A stretch of 64,000 nucleotides of DNA. It comes from Mangrovimicrobium sp048323675. Its GTDB lineage: Bacteria; Pseudomonadota; Gammaproteobacteria; Pseudomonadales; Halieaceae. A program made the translations under genes and the position numbers. Below, piece after piece: positions 17,384-25,086 of the stretch (within the stretch, counting starts at the first letter, position 1; every line of letters begins with the position of its first letter). The notes beneath the pieces were generated by a model. The model was not told the origin of the DNA. It worked only from the letters and a program-made list of their open reading frames with translations, and searched no databases. The stretch lies in assembly GCF_048323675.1 (NCBI RefSeq), contig NZ_JBLWFK010000004.1, positions 310,001-374,000 of the forward strand, read 5' to 3'.

Positions 17384-18934
17384 GTGCCAACGCTCACAAC
17401 GTTGGATTATGCGGTTATTGCCGGCTACGTCTGCGTGGTCATTGCCCTGTGTGCGCTGGTCACACGAAAGTCCCCCGACACCGAAGAACTTTTCCTCGCC
17501 GGGCGCAGCCTCGGCCCGGCGGCCATCGGCCTGTCCCTGTTTGCCTCGAACATTTCCTCCACCACCCTGATCGGCCTGCCCGGTGCCGCCTGGGAATCCG
17601 GTATTTCGGTGGCCAACTACGAGTGGATGGCGGCCCTCGTACTGCTTTTCACCGCTGCGTTCGTGGTCCCGGTATTTATCGGCAAGCGCATTACCACCAT
17701 CCCCGAAGTCCTGGAAAAGCGCTTCAGTCCGGCCCTGCGCAAATACCTTTCAGCGGTTTCACTGTTTCTCAGTATTGTGCTGGATACCGCGGGCAGTCTC
17801 TACGCCGGGGCCCTGGTACTGATGCTGTTCTTCCCGCACTTCAGCCTCGCGCCGACCTGCGCAGCCATGGCCCTGTTTGCCGGTCTCTACACTGCCGCCG
17901 GCGGGTTGCGCGCGGTCGTCTATACCGATGTGCTGCAATCCATCGTGCTGCTGGCCGGCTCGCTGATACTCGCGCTGCTGGTGTTCGCGGAATTCGATTT
18001 CAGCTGGGCCACCGTCAGCGCAGCCGTCGATCCGGAACACCTGTCGCTGATTCGCCCCCTGGACGACCCCGCCCTGCCCTGGCTCGGCACTCTCATCGGC
18101 CTGCCCTTACTTGGTTTCTATTACTGGACGATGAACCAGTACGTCGCCCAGCGCCTGCTCGGCGCCCGCAATGTAGAGGCCGCCGCCAGAGGTGCGATGC
18201 TCGCCGCCGCGCTCAAATTGCTGCCGTTGTTCCTGATGGTTATGCCAGGGGCGATGGCCACAGTCCTGCTGCCGGACCTGGAACGCGCCGACACCGTCTT
18301 CCCGCGCCTGATCGCCGAATACGCTCCGGCAGGTATCGCCGGCCTGATGCTGGCGGGCCTGATGGCGGCGATCATGTCCAGCGTCGACTCCACTCTCAAC
18401 TCCGCCTCGACCCTGCTGATGGTGGATTTCGTGCAACCGCGCCACCCGACCATCAGTTCCCTCCAACTGGCGCGTCTCGGCCGGATCAGTACCATCGTGT
18501 TGATGATACTCGCGGCCCTTTGGGCGCCGGCTATCGACCGGTTTCCCGGCCTTTTTGCCTACCTGCAACAGACCTTCGCCTATGTGACACCGCCACTGGT
18601 CGCGGTTTTCGCCGTCGGCTTCTGCAGCAAACGGATCGGGGCCGGCGCGGCGCTGTACGGCCTGCTGCTCGGCCACCTGTGTTCGGCGCTGGCTTTTGTC
18701 GCCGCGCAGTTCCATTGGCTTACCCTGCACTTCACGATTATGGCGGGGCTGCTGTTTGCAGCGACGATCACTCTCATATTCCTTTTGCAGGCGCTGCCGG
18801 GCATGGACCGCGCCAGCGAGATGCAGGCGGCCGCCATCGGGTCGGAAAGCAGCGATAAATTGCCCAACACAATGCTGCTTCGTGTGGCTTTACTGGCGAT
18901 CCTGACACTGGTTGTGGTCGGGATTTTCTGGTGA
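17384..18934 (+). CDS. sodium:solute symporter (SSS family)
   Basis: 516 residues, starting at GTG 17384 behind GGGAGGAA. About 13 hydrophobic helices and SSS features: an early NISSTTLIGLPGAAWESG segment, GLYTAAGGLRAVVYTDVLQ, and LMAAIMSSVDSTLNSAS, which holds the sodium-site Ser/Asp residues. The family takes up sugars, organic acids, amino acids or osmolytes with Na+. The GLPGAAWESG loop and overall length resemble the sugar/inositol (SGLT-like) branch, but the substrate is not certain. The next gene cluster makes the osmolyte glucosylglycerol, but the 337-bp gap argues for separate transcription. Confidence 0.9.
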   Translation: MPTLTTLDYAVIAGYVCVVIALCALVTRKSPDTEELFLAGRSLGPAAIGLSLFASNISSTTLIGLPGAAWESGISVANYEWMAALVLLFTAAFVVPVFIGKRITTIPEVLEKRFSPALRKYLSAVSLFLSIVLDTAGSLYAGALVLMLFFPHFSLAPTCAAMALFAGLYTAAGGLRAVVYTDVLQSIVLLAGSLILALLVFAEFDFSWATVSAAVDPEHLSLIRPLDDPALPWLGTLIGLPLLGFYYWTMNQYVAQRLLGARNVEAAARGAMLAAALKLLPLFLMVMPGAMATVLLPDLERADTVFPRLIAEYAPAGIAGLMLAGLMAAIMSSVDSTLNSASTLLMVDFVQPRHPTISSLQLARLGRISTIVLMILAALWAPAIDRFPGLFAYLQQTFAYVTPPLVAVFAVGFCSKRIGAGAALYGLLLGHLCSALAFVAAQFHWLTLHFTIMAGLLFAATITLIFLLQALPGMDRASEMQAAAIGSESSDKLPNTMLLRVALLAILTLVVVGIFW

Positions 18935-19271
18935 GGACCTGCCTGCATGTAACATGCATGTGTACATTTCGGGAAAAAACGCGGAAAAAACAGGGTTAAA
19001 AATTCATTCTGGAAAAAACTTCGTAATTTCAAGCTGATTCTGGTTTAATAATTTTCAGAAAACATTTTGTCACTAAGCACTTCGGTGCCCGTGCTGTTTT
19101 CCCTCGCGTTATAAAAACCACATATTCCCGCCGAGGTTGTTTACTGGCAAATGCAGCTCCAGCACCGGAATGGACTGGAGTCAGGATGGCCGAGCTTACC
19201 CTACGCTCCGCCATCCCGGCGTGCTGATCCCGCTGCAAAGCAGTCCACAAACAACCTGACGGGAGTACCGG
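18935..19271 (+). promoter_or_regulatory. AT-rich intergenic region with structured leader before ggpPS
   Basis: 337 bp without a gene. The first 200 bp are A/T-rich and hold the small dyad GCATGTAACATGC just after the symporter and a GCAC-TTCG-GTGC tetraloop hairpin. Near the ggpPS start two stems nest: TGGACTG (19171-19177) pairs with CAGTCCA (19241-19247), and inside it GGATGGCCGAGC (19184-19195) pairs with GCTCCGCCATCC (19205-19216) with one mismatch. The structure ends 24 bases before the ATG, so it would lie in the 5' untranslated region and could influence translation. No known riboswitch family is recognised. Confidence 0.45.
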
Positions 19272-21602
19272 ATGCTATTAGCGACAGATCTCGATGGAAC
19301 CTTTCTCGGCGGCAGCCTGAAAGATCGCAACAACCTGTACCAGCTTATCTCCTCTCACCCGGACATCGACCTGGTGTTTGTCACCGGACGCGGCCTCGAG
19401 TCAGTCCTGCCGCTGCTGTCGGACCCGATGATCCCCAAACCGCGCTACATCATTTGCGATGTCGGCTGTACGGTCGTCGACGGTGAAACCCTGCAACCAC
19501 TGCACCCGCTTCAAGCAGAGATCGACTGCCTGTGGCCCGGCGAACATGTGGTCGAACAGGCCCTGCAGCACATCGACAATATCCAGCGACAGGATGTTCC
19601 GCAGGAACGCCGCTGCTCCTACTTCTGCGAGGCGGACGCTGTCACCGGGGAAATTCACGAGATTGTCGCGGAGCTGGAATGCGACCTGCTGTACTCTGCC
19701 GACCATTACCTGGATGTCCTGCCCCGGGGAATCAACAAGGGGCGCACACTGACCGCCCTGGTCGAGCATCTCGGCGTGGACCCGGCCCGGGTGCTGGTCG
19801 CGGGGGATACCCTCAATGATCTCTCCATGTTCCAGCAGACTTTCAATGGTGTCTGCGTGGGCGAATCCGAAGCGGCGCTGCTGGAATCCACCCGGGGTCG
19901 CTCACGCGTATTCCACGCCGAGGCCCCGGGTGCGGGCGGTATCCTCCAGGCCATCAGCTATTTTTCTTACCTCGGGCGTGCCGGTATCGATACGGAAATA
20001 CGTGAGAATTACCAGTCCGGCAAATCGGACCTGGTCATCGTGTACCACCGCCTGCCCTACGAGGAAATCGTCGAAAACGGCGAAGTCATACGCCGCCGCC
20101 CCAAGTCACCGAACGGCATCATCCCGACCCTGCTGAGCCTCTTCGCCGACGGTCGCCAGGGTTCCTGGGTAGCCTGGGCACAACACAAGGGGCCGGATGA
20201 CAAGTTTGTCGTGCATACCGAGGTGGATGCGCAAAACTACCCCAACCTGGTCGCCGCTCGCGTCCCCCTCACCGCCCAGGACGTGGATATCTTCTACAAG
20301 AAATTTTCCAAAGAGGCTTTCTGGCCCACCCTGCACACGTTCTGGGAACGCGCCTCCTTCCAGGAAGACCACTGGCAGCGCTTCCTCGAGGTGAACCGGC
20401 TATTCGCCGAGTGCACTGCCGCTGAAGCGGCTGCGGGCGCCACCGTCTGGATTCACGACTACAACCTGTGGATGGTGCCCGCCTTCCTGCGCGAACTGCG
20501 ACCGGACGTGACCATTTCCTTTTTCCACCACACCTATTTCCCCTCGGCGGATGTCTTCAACGTCCTGCCATGGCGGCGCCAGATTGTCGGCAGCCTGCTG
20601 CAGTGCGATTACATCGGCTTTCACATCCCGCGACAGGCAGAAAACTTTGTGGATGTCGCACGCGGCGTCATGCCGGTCGAAAAGGTCCAGCGCGTAAGCT
20701 GCGCGCCCCGCTTTCTCAGCTATGGCTGCGCCGTGGGGCTGGATGAAATGACCACCCGCATCAAGGTCAATGACCGCCTCATCGGCCTCGGTGCACACCC
20801 GGTCGGTCTCGACCTCAATCGGGTTGCTTCGGTATTGCAGGACCCGGACGCACAACAGCGCATGAACGCGTTGCGCAAAGAACTACACGGCATCCGCCTG
20901 ATCCTGTCCGTGGAGCGACTGGACTTCACCAAGGGCATCCTGGAAAAGCTCGAGGCCTACGAAACCCTGCTCGACGAGCATCCGGAGCTGGCTGGAAAAA
21001 TCACCCTGATCATGGTCTGCGTTCCCGCGGCCAGCGGCATGACCATCTACGACCAGTTACAGGTACAGATCGAACAGACTGTCGGTCGCATCAACGGCCG
21101 CTTCGCCCGGGTCGGCTGGACGCCGGTGCAGTTCTTCTTCCGCGCCCTGCCCTTCGAGGAACTGGTGATCTACTACACCATGGCCGACCTGATGTGGATT
21201 ACCCCGCTGCGCGACGGTCTCAACCTCGTGGCCAAGGAATACATTGCGGCACAGGGGATGAGCCAGGGCAGCGGCGTGCTGGTGCTCTCGGAATTCGCCG
21301 GTGCTGCCGCCGAACTGCGTGGCGCGGTACTCACCAACCCCCACGACCCCCGGGAACTGGTGGATACCTGTTATTTCGGGCTGTCGATGAGTCGCGAGGA
21401 AGCCCGCAACCGGCTCTCCGAGGCATTCGACATTGTCAGTCACTACGATATCGATTATTGGGCAAACGACTACCTCGACTCGGTGAAGGAATACGACGCC
21501 AGTTTCATCGGCGAAATCACGGCTGCATATTCGGACGCCACTACGGCGACGGACAGCCTGTACCGCAGTCACCCGGAAGCGGAGAATGCCGACGTGGTCT
21601 AG
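19272..21602 (+). CDS. ggpPS: bifunctional glucosylglycerol-phosphate phosphatase/synthase
   Basis: 776 residues. The N-terminal ~240 residues form a HAD phosphatase of the sucrose-phosphatase type (DLDGT with D6 and D8; GDTLND at 178-183). The rest is a GT20 glucosyltransferase related to trehalose-6-phosphate synthase: HDYNLWMVP (about 395), the HHTYFPSADVF and GFHIPRQAENF blocks, VERLDFTKG (about 546) and PLRDGLNLVAKEY (about 644). This fused order is the heterotrophic-bacterial GgpPS form. It would make glucosylglycerol phosphate from ADP-glucose and glycerol 3-phosphate, then dephosphorylate it to the osmolyte glucosylglycerol. A trehalose synthase is the alternative, but that family lacks this N-terminal phosphatase. 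A GH13 phosphorylase gene follows 156 bp later. Confidence 0.9.
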   Translation: MLLATDLDGTFLGGSLKDRNNLYQLISSHPDIDLVFVTGRGLESVLPLLSDPMIPKPRYIICDVGCTVVDGETLQPLHPLQAEIDCLWPGEHVVEQALQHIDNIQRQDVPQERRCSYFCEADAVTGEIHEIVAELECDLLYSADHYLDVLPRGINKGRTLTALVEHLGVDPARVLVAGDTLNDLSMFQQTFNGVCVGESEAALLESTRGRSRVFHAEAPGAGGILQAISYFSYLGRAGIDTEIRENYQSGKSDLVIVYHRLPYEEIVENGEVIRRRPKSPNGIIPTLLSLFADGRQGSWVAWAQHKGPDDKFVVHTEVDAQNYPNLVAARVPLTAQDVDIFYKKFSKEAFWPTLHTFWERASFQEDHWQRFLEVNRLFAECTAAEAAAGATVWIHDYNLWMVPAFLRELRPDVTISFFHHTYFPSADVFNVLPWRRQIVGSLLQCDYIGFHIPRQAENFVDVARGVMPVEKVQRVSCAPRFLSYGCAVGLDEMTTRIKVNDRLIGLGAHPVGLDLNRVASVLQDPDAQQRMNALRKELHGIRLILSVERLDFTKGILEKLEAYETLLDEHPELAGKITLIMVCVPAASGMTIYDQLQVQIEQTVGRINGRFARVGWTPVQFFFRALPFEELVIYYTMADLMWITPLRDGLNLVAKEYIAAQGMSQGSGVLVLSEFAGAAAELRGAVLTNPHDPRELVDTCYFGLSMSREEARNRLSEAFDIVSHYDIDYWANDYLDSVKEYDASFIGEITAAYSDATTATDSLYRSHPEAENADVV

Positions 21603-21758
21603 TGCCACCTCCCTGGACTGACTGTTATCAGAACTGTGACACCGGGTGCACAGGACCCATTAAACCGCCGGAGCAGCACAATCGTATAAGCGGCCGCAGA
21701 CCGTCTGGCGGACATCCAACCGACTGGAAGATCGGCCGGCGCCGACCAAGGAAGTTCC

Positions 21759-23204
21759 ATGCTGTTGAAAAACAAGATACAACTGATCTGCTATCCCAAT
21801 CGCATCGGCAACAATCTGGCCGACCTCTACGCGACCCTGGAGAAACACTTCTCCGACGCGGTCGGCGGTGTGCACATCCTGCCCTTCTATCCGTCCAACG
21901 CCGACGGCGGTTTCTCCCCACTCACCCACTGTGAAGTCGACCCCGACGTCGGCGACTGGCATGACGTGGAGCGCATCGCGGCAAACTACGATATTTGCGC
22001 CGATCTCACCGTGAACCATATCTCGGATGAATCCGAGGAATTCAGGGACTTCCTCCAGCACGGTTTCGAGTCTGAATACGCCGAACTGTTCGTCGACGTA
22101 GACAGCTTCGGCGAGATCAGCCACGACGACATGGCCAAGATTCATATCCGCAAGGAAAAGGAACCCTTTCGTGAAGTCACCTTCGCCAACGGCGGCACTG
22201 CGCGCGTCTGGTGTACATTCACCGAGCAGCAGATTGATCTCAATTACAATTCTCCGCTGACCTACCGCCTGCTGGAACGCTACATTCGCGAGTTGACCTC
22301 ACACGGCGTCAAATTGCTGCGCCTGGACGCCTTTGGCTACACGACCAAGGAAATTGGCACCAGCTGCTTCCTGGTGGAACCGCAGGTCTACCGCAACCTG
22401 GAGTGGATCAACGAGGTTGCCCTGAAACACGGCGCCGAGTGCCTGCCGGAAGTCCACGACCACACCAGCTTCCAGTACGCGATCAGCCGCCGCAACATGC
22501 ATCCCTACGGCTTCGCCCTGCCGCCGCTGTTGCTGTACTCCCTGCTCGACAACAACAGTGTCCACCTGAAAAACTGGCTGCGCATGTGCCCGCGCAATAT
22601 GGTCACCGTGCTCGACACCCACGACGGTATCTGTATTCCTGACGTCGAGGGCGTGCTCCCCGACGAGAAAATCCGCCTGCTGATCAACAATATCGAAACC
22701 CGCAGCGCCGACCCGATCATGCGCAGGTCCGCGGTCAACATTCACAGCGTCGGCGCCATCTACCAGCTCACCTGCACCTTCTACGACGCCCTGATGCAGA
22801 ACGACGACGCCTATATCGCGGCGCGGGCGATCCAGTTCTTCACCCCCGGCATTCCCCAGGTCTACTACGTCGGCCTGCTGGTGGGCGCCAACGACGAGGA
22901 ACTGATGCACCAGACCGGCGAATTGCGCGACATCAACCGCCACTACTATTCGCTGGAGGAAGTCGACCGGGAAATCGAACGCCCGGTGGTCCAGCGCCTC
23001 CTGAAACTGATGCGCTTTCGCTGCAGCTACCCCGCCTTCGACGGCCACTTCGAACTCAACTACTCCAGTGACGCCAGCGTGGCCATGGCCTGGCGGCACG
23101 GAGAGTACTACTGCCGCCTGTTTGTGGACCTGAATTTCAAAACAACTTCAGTAACTTACCTTGATGAGCACAGCGGGAACGAGGAAGTTCTGGACATATC
23201 CTGA
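21759..23204 (+). CDS. GH13_18 phosphorylase, probably glucosylglycerol phosphorylase
   Basis: 481 residues, sucrose-phosphorylase fold. Catalytic residues fall almost at the numbering of the Bifidobacterium sucrose phosphorylase: nucleophile D190 (LLRLDAFGY), acid/base E231 (CLPEVHD) and stabiliser D289 (VLDTHDG). GH13_18 enzymes reversibly phosphorolyse an alpha-glucoside to alpha-glucose 1-phosphate. Family members linked to ggpPS genes (known in Marinobacter) act on 2-O-alpha-glucosylglycerol. The position just after ggpPS makes glucosylglycerol the likely substrate, letting the cell recycle the osmolyte when salt falls. Sucrose or glucosylglycerate phosphorylase are alternatives. Confidence 0.85.
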   Translation: MLLKNKIQLICYPNRIGNNLADLYATLEKHFSDAVGGVHILPFYPSNADGGFSPLTHCEVDPDVGDWHDVERIAANYDICADLTVNHISDESEEFRDFLQHGFESEYAELFVDVDSFGEISHDDMAKIHIRKEKEPFREVTFANGGTARVWCTFTEQQIDLNYNSPLTYRLLERYIRELTSHGVKLLRLDAFGYTTKEIGTSCFLVEPQVYRNLEWINEVALKHGAECLPEVHDHTSFQYAISRRNMHPYGFALPPLLLYSLLDNNSVHLKNWLRMCPRNMVTVLDTHDGICIPDVEGVLPDEKIRLLINNIETRSADPIMRRSAVNIHSVGAIYQLTCTFYDALMQNDDAYIAARAIQFFTPGIPQVYYVGLLVGANDEELMHQTGELRDINRHYYSLEEVDREIERPVVQRLLKLMRFRCSYPAFDGHFELNYSSDASVAMAWRHGEYYCRLFVDLNFKTTSVTYLDEHSGNEEVLDIS

Positions 23205-23253
23205 CGGCAAGTTTCCTGGGGATTTCGCAACAGTCGATGCACACACCAAAAGA

Positions 23254-23372
23254 GCACATTAGGCGCAAGAGGGCAGCTGGAACCGTTCGGCGACAGGGAT
23301 GTCGCCGACCGAGCCTGCACAGGGATGTGCGCTTTTTGGCGTGTTCCGGCTGCCTTCTTGCCCCTCATGTGC
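23254..23372. repeat. nested inverted repeat with two ACAGGGATGT hairpins
   Basis: Outer arms 23254-23283 and 23343-23372 are inverted copies matching at 26 of 30 positions. Between them lie two small hairpins with the same GGGA loop: CGGCGACA/TGTCGCCG (23288-23307) and GCACA/TGTGC (23317-23330), each built on ACA-GGGA-TGT. The whole 119 bp could fold into a branched cruciform or RNA. The design recalls REP/BIME or MITE-like intergenic elements. It lies 50 bp after the phosphorylase gene, in a 596-bp gap without long ORFs. Confidence 0.6.
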
Positions 23373-23512
23373 GTTGGTCGTAGCTGCATCTCAGGGGGAA
23401 ATTCGAATCAACCTTCGGTTTTTTTTCAGATATATGGTTCAAATTTTTAATAATCTTTCATCGTGAATTTCAAAATTCGCTGTGACTTTTTCCACATTGC
23501 CCAACTCCAATA

Positions 23513-23542
23513 TTGACCAAAACCGCAGTACAGGCGCATTAT
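23513..23542 (+). promoter_or_regulatory. possible sigma-70 promoter of the MFS leader
   Basis: TTGACC (23513-23518) and CATTAT (23537-23542) are 18 bp apart. A start near 23549 would yield a leader containing a 29-codon ORF and the strong terminator at 23701-23740. Confidence 0.4.
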
Positions 23543-23586
23543 TGCCACAGCCTACGGGCCCAACCATTTTTTGAAGAGTGATTTCC

Positions 23587-23676
23587 ATGACCAGTCTGCA
23601 TCAGGCATACATCGGCAAACGAGATGGCGCTACCGCCATGTCGCCCGTGTGCCTGTGGGTATGCGGGGTGGTTTGA
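23587..23676 (+). CDS. candidate 29-residue leader peptide
   Basis: ATG 23587 is preceded by GAAGAG eight bases upstream and runs 29 codons to TGA at 23674-23676. The peptide ends in a hydrophobic, Cys- and Trp-containing tail (SPVCLWVCGVV). The stop lies 24 bases before a strong intrinsic terminator, the layout of an attenuator leader or a short stand-alone gene. I do not recognise the peptide. Confidence 0.35.
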   Translation: MTSLHQAYIGKRDGATAMSPVCLWVCGVV

Positions 23677-23700
23677 GGAAGCATTTGAACTAGATTCATG

Positions 23701-23740
23701 AAAAAGGCCTCCGAGAACCCTGATTCCGGAGGCCTTTTTT
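23701..23740 (+). terminator. strong intrinsic terminator upstream of the MFS gene
   Basis: AAAAAGGCCTCCG (23701-23713) pairs perfectly with CGGAGGCCTTTTT (23727-23739) around a 13-base loop, followed by one more T. The A-run/T-run symmetry lets it work in both directions. It lies 61 bp before the MFS start, so it ends a short leader transcript or the upstream operon rather than the MFS gene. Confidence 0.88.
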
Positions 23741-23800
23741 AATTCCCCTACTTTCCAGGTCTTCGCTTTCAGGGTTCTCCCATAAACGGGAAGAAGAACC

Positions 23801-25045
23801 GTGAAAAAGGAATTACAGAACAATATCAGGACCATCTACATGATGGGGTTCCTGCTCGGCTTCATCGTGGTGGTACCGATCTACGTACCCCTGCTGCAAA
23901 GCCACGGCCTGAGCATGAGCGAGGTACTGCAGACTCAGGCCCTGTTCGCGCTGACCATCGCGCTGTTCGAAGTGCCCTCGGGCTACATCGCAGACATCTG
24001 GGGCCGGCGCAATGCCATCCTGCTCGGTGCCGGGCTGAACGCGATCGGCTTTTTTTCACTGCTGTGGGCGGACAGCTTCGTCGATTTCCTGGTCTACGAA
24101 GCCATCCTCGGGGTGGGTTTCAGCCTGATCAGCGGCGCGGATCTCGCGCTGCTCTACGACACTGAAGTCTACCTGCAGGAGCAGGGCCTCGACGGCGGAG
24201 CCGGAGCGGGCAAATCCCTGAGCCGGCTGATCTCCCTGGAAGCGGCGGCTTCCGGCGCAGCGGGTGTAGTTGCCAGCCTGCTGCTGATGCGCTCGCTGGA
24301 TAGCGTGGTGCTGGTCCAGGCCATTGTCGGCTTTGCACCGGCAATACTCGGGCTGGGACTGGTGGAAGTACCGCGCATCACCAGCCAGGTACCCGAATCC
24401 GGCGGCCACGCAGCCAATGCCCGGCGCATCCTCGGCATACTGCTGTTCGGGCGCCCGGTAGTGTTGTGGACTGCAGCCGCCATCGCGGTATTCGGCCTGT
24501 TCGCCGTCTACGTCTTCTGGGTCTACCAGAAGTACTGGGAAATGCAGGGTATTCCGCTGGAGTGGTTCGGCTATATCTGGGCGGCCTTCGCGCTGACCGC
24601 GAGCCTGGCGGCGCGTTACAGCGGCGCGCTGGAAAGGTATTTCGGCACGCGACTCCTGCTGGTAATGATCGCCGTCCTGCCCCTCGGTGGCCTGCTGGGA
24701 ATGGCCTTTGGCGCCGGCTGGTTCGGGGTATTCTGCGGCTTCGCGATACAGATATCCCGCGGCCTGTCGATGACGCTATTCTACGAGGCGCTCAACCGGC
24801 GGGTACCCGGCGAATTCAGGGCCACGGTGAACTCGCTGGTCAGCCTTGCGGTGCGCTCGGTGTTTATCGTCACCGGTCCACTGCTGGGTATGGCGCTGGA
24901 CAGCCAGGGCATGCAGCCCACACTGCTGGCCCTGGTGGCGATCTTCGCCCCCCTGATGGTGGTGGTACTGGTGCCGCTGGTCCTGCGGATACGCAGCGAA
25001 CGGGCGGAGAATCTGTCCGTACCGGCGGCCCGCAACGCCACCTGA
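23801..25045 (+). CDS. MFS transporter next to the glucosylglycerol genes
   Basis: 414 residues with about 12 membrane helices and the MFS motif between helices 2 and 3 (GYIADIWGRRNAILLG). The central loop (about 195-210) is short. Family members move small solutes by proton symport or antiport; I cannot name the substrate. It follows the ggpPS/phosphorylase pair on the same strand, but a strong terminator and about 600 bp separate them, so a link to glucosylglycerol transport is only suggestive. The gene converges with the ABC1 kinase gene, with a GC hairpin between. Confidence 0.85.
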   Translation: MKKELQNNIRTIYMMGFLLGFIVVVPIYVPLLQSHGLSMSEVLQTQALFALTIALFEVPSGYIADIWGRRNAILLGAGLNAIGFFSLLWADSFVDFLVYEAILGVGFSLISGADLALLYDTEVYLQEQGLDGGAGAGKSLSRLISLEAAASGAAGVVASLLLMRSLDSVVLVQAIVGFAPAILGLGLVEVPRITSQVPESGGHAANARRILGILLFGRPVVLWTAAAIAVFGLFAVYVFWVYQKYWEMQGIPLEWFGYIWAAFALTASLAARYSGALERYFGTRLLLVMIAVLPLGGLLGMAFGAGWFGVFCGFAIQISRGLSMTLFYEALNRRVPGEFRATVNSLVSLAVRSVFIVTGPLLGMALDSQGMQPTLLALVAIFAPLMVVVLVPLVLRIRSERAENLSVPAARNAT

Positions 25046-25058
25046 GAAACTGACTGAC

Positions 25059-25081
25059 GGCCGGCAGCTGCGCTGCCGGCC
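25059..25081. terminator. GC-rich hairpin between convergent genes
   Basis: GGCCGGCAG (25059-25067) and CTGCCGGCC (25073-25081) form a perfect nine-pair stem with a five-base loop in the 41-bp gap between two convergent stops. There is no T-run, so it is a likely but imperfect two-way terminator. Confidence 0.5.
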
Positions 25082-25086
25082 GCATG

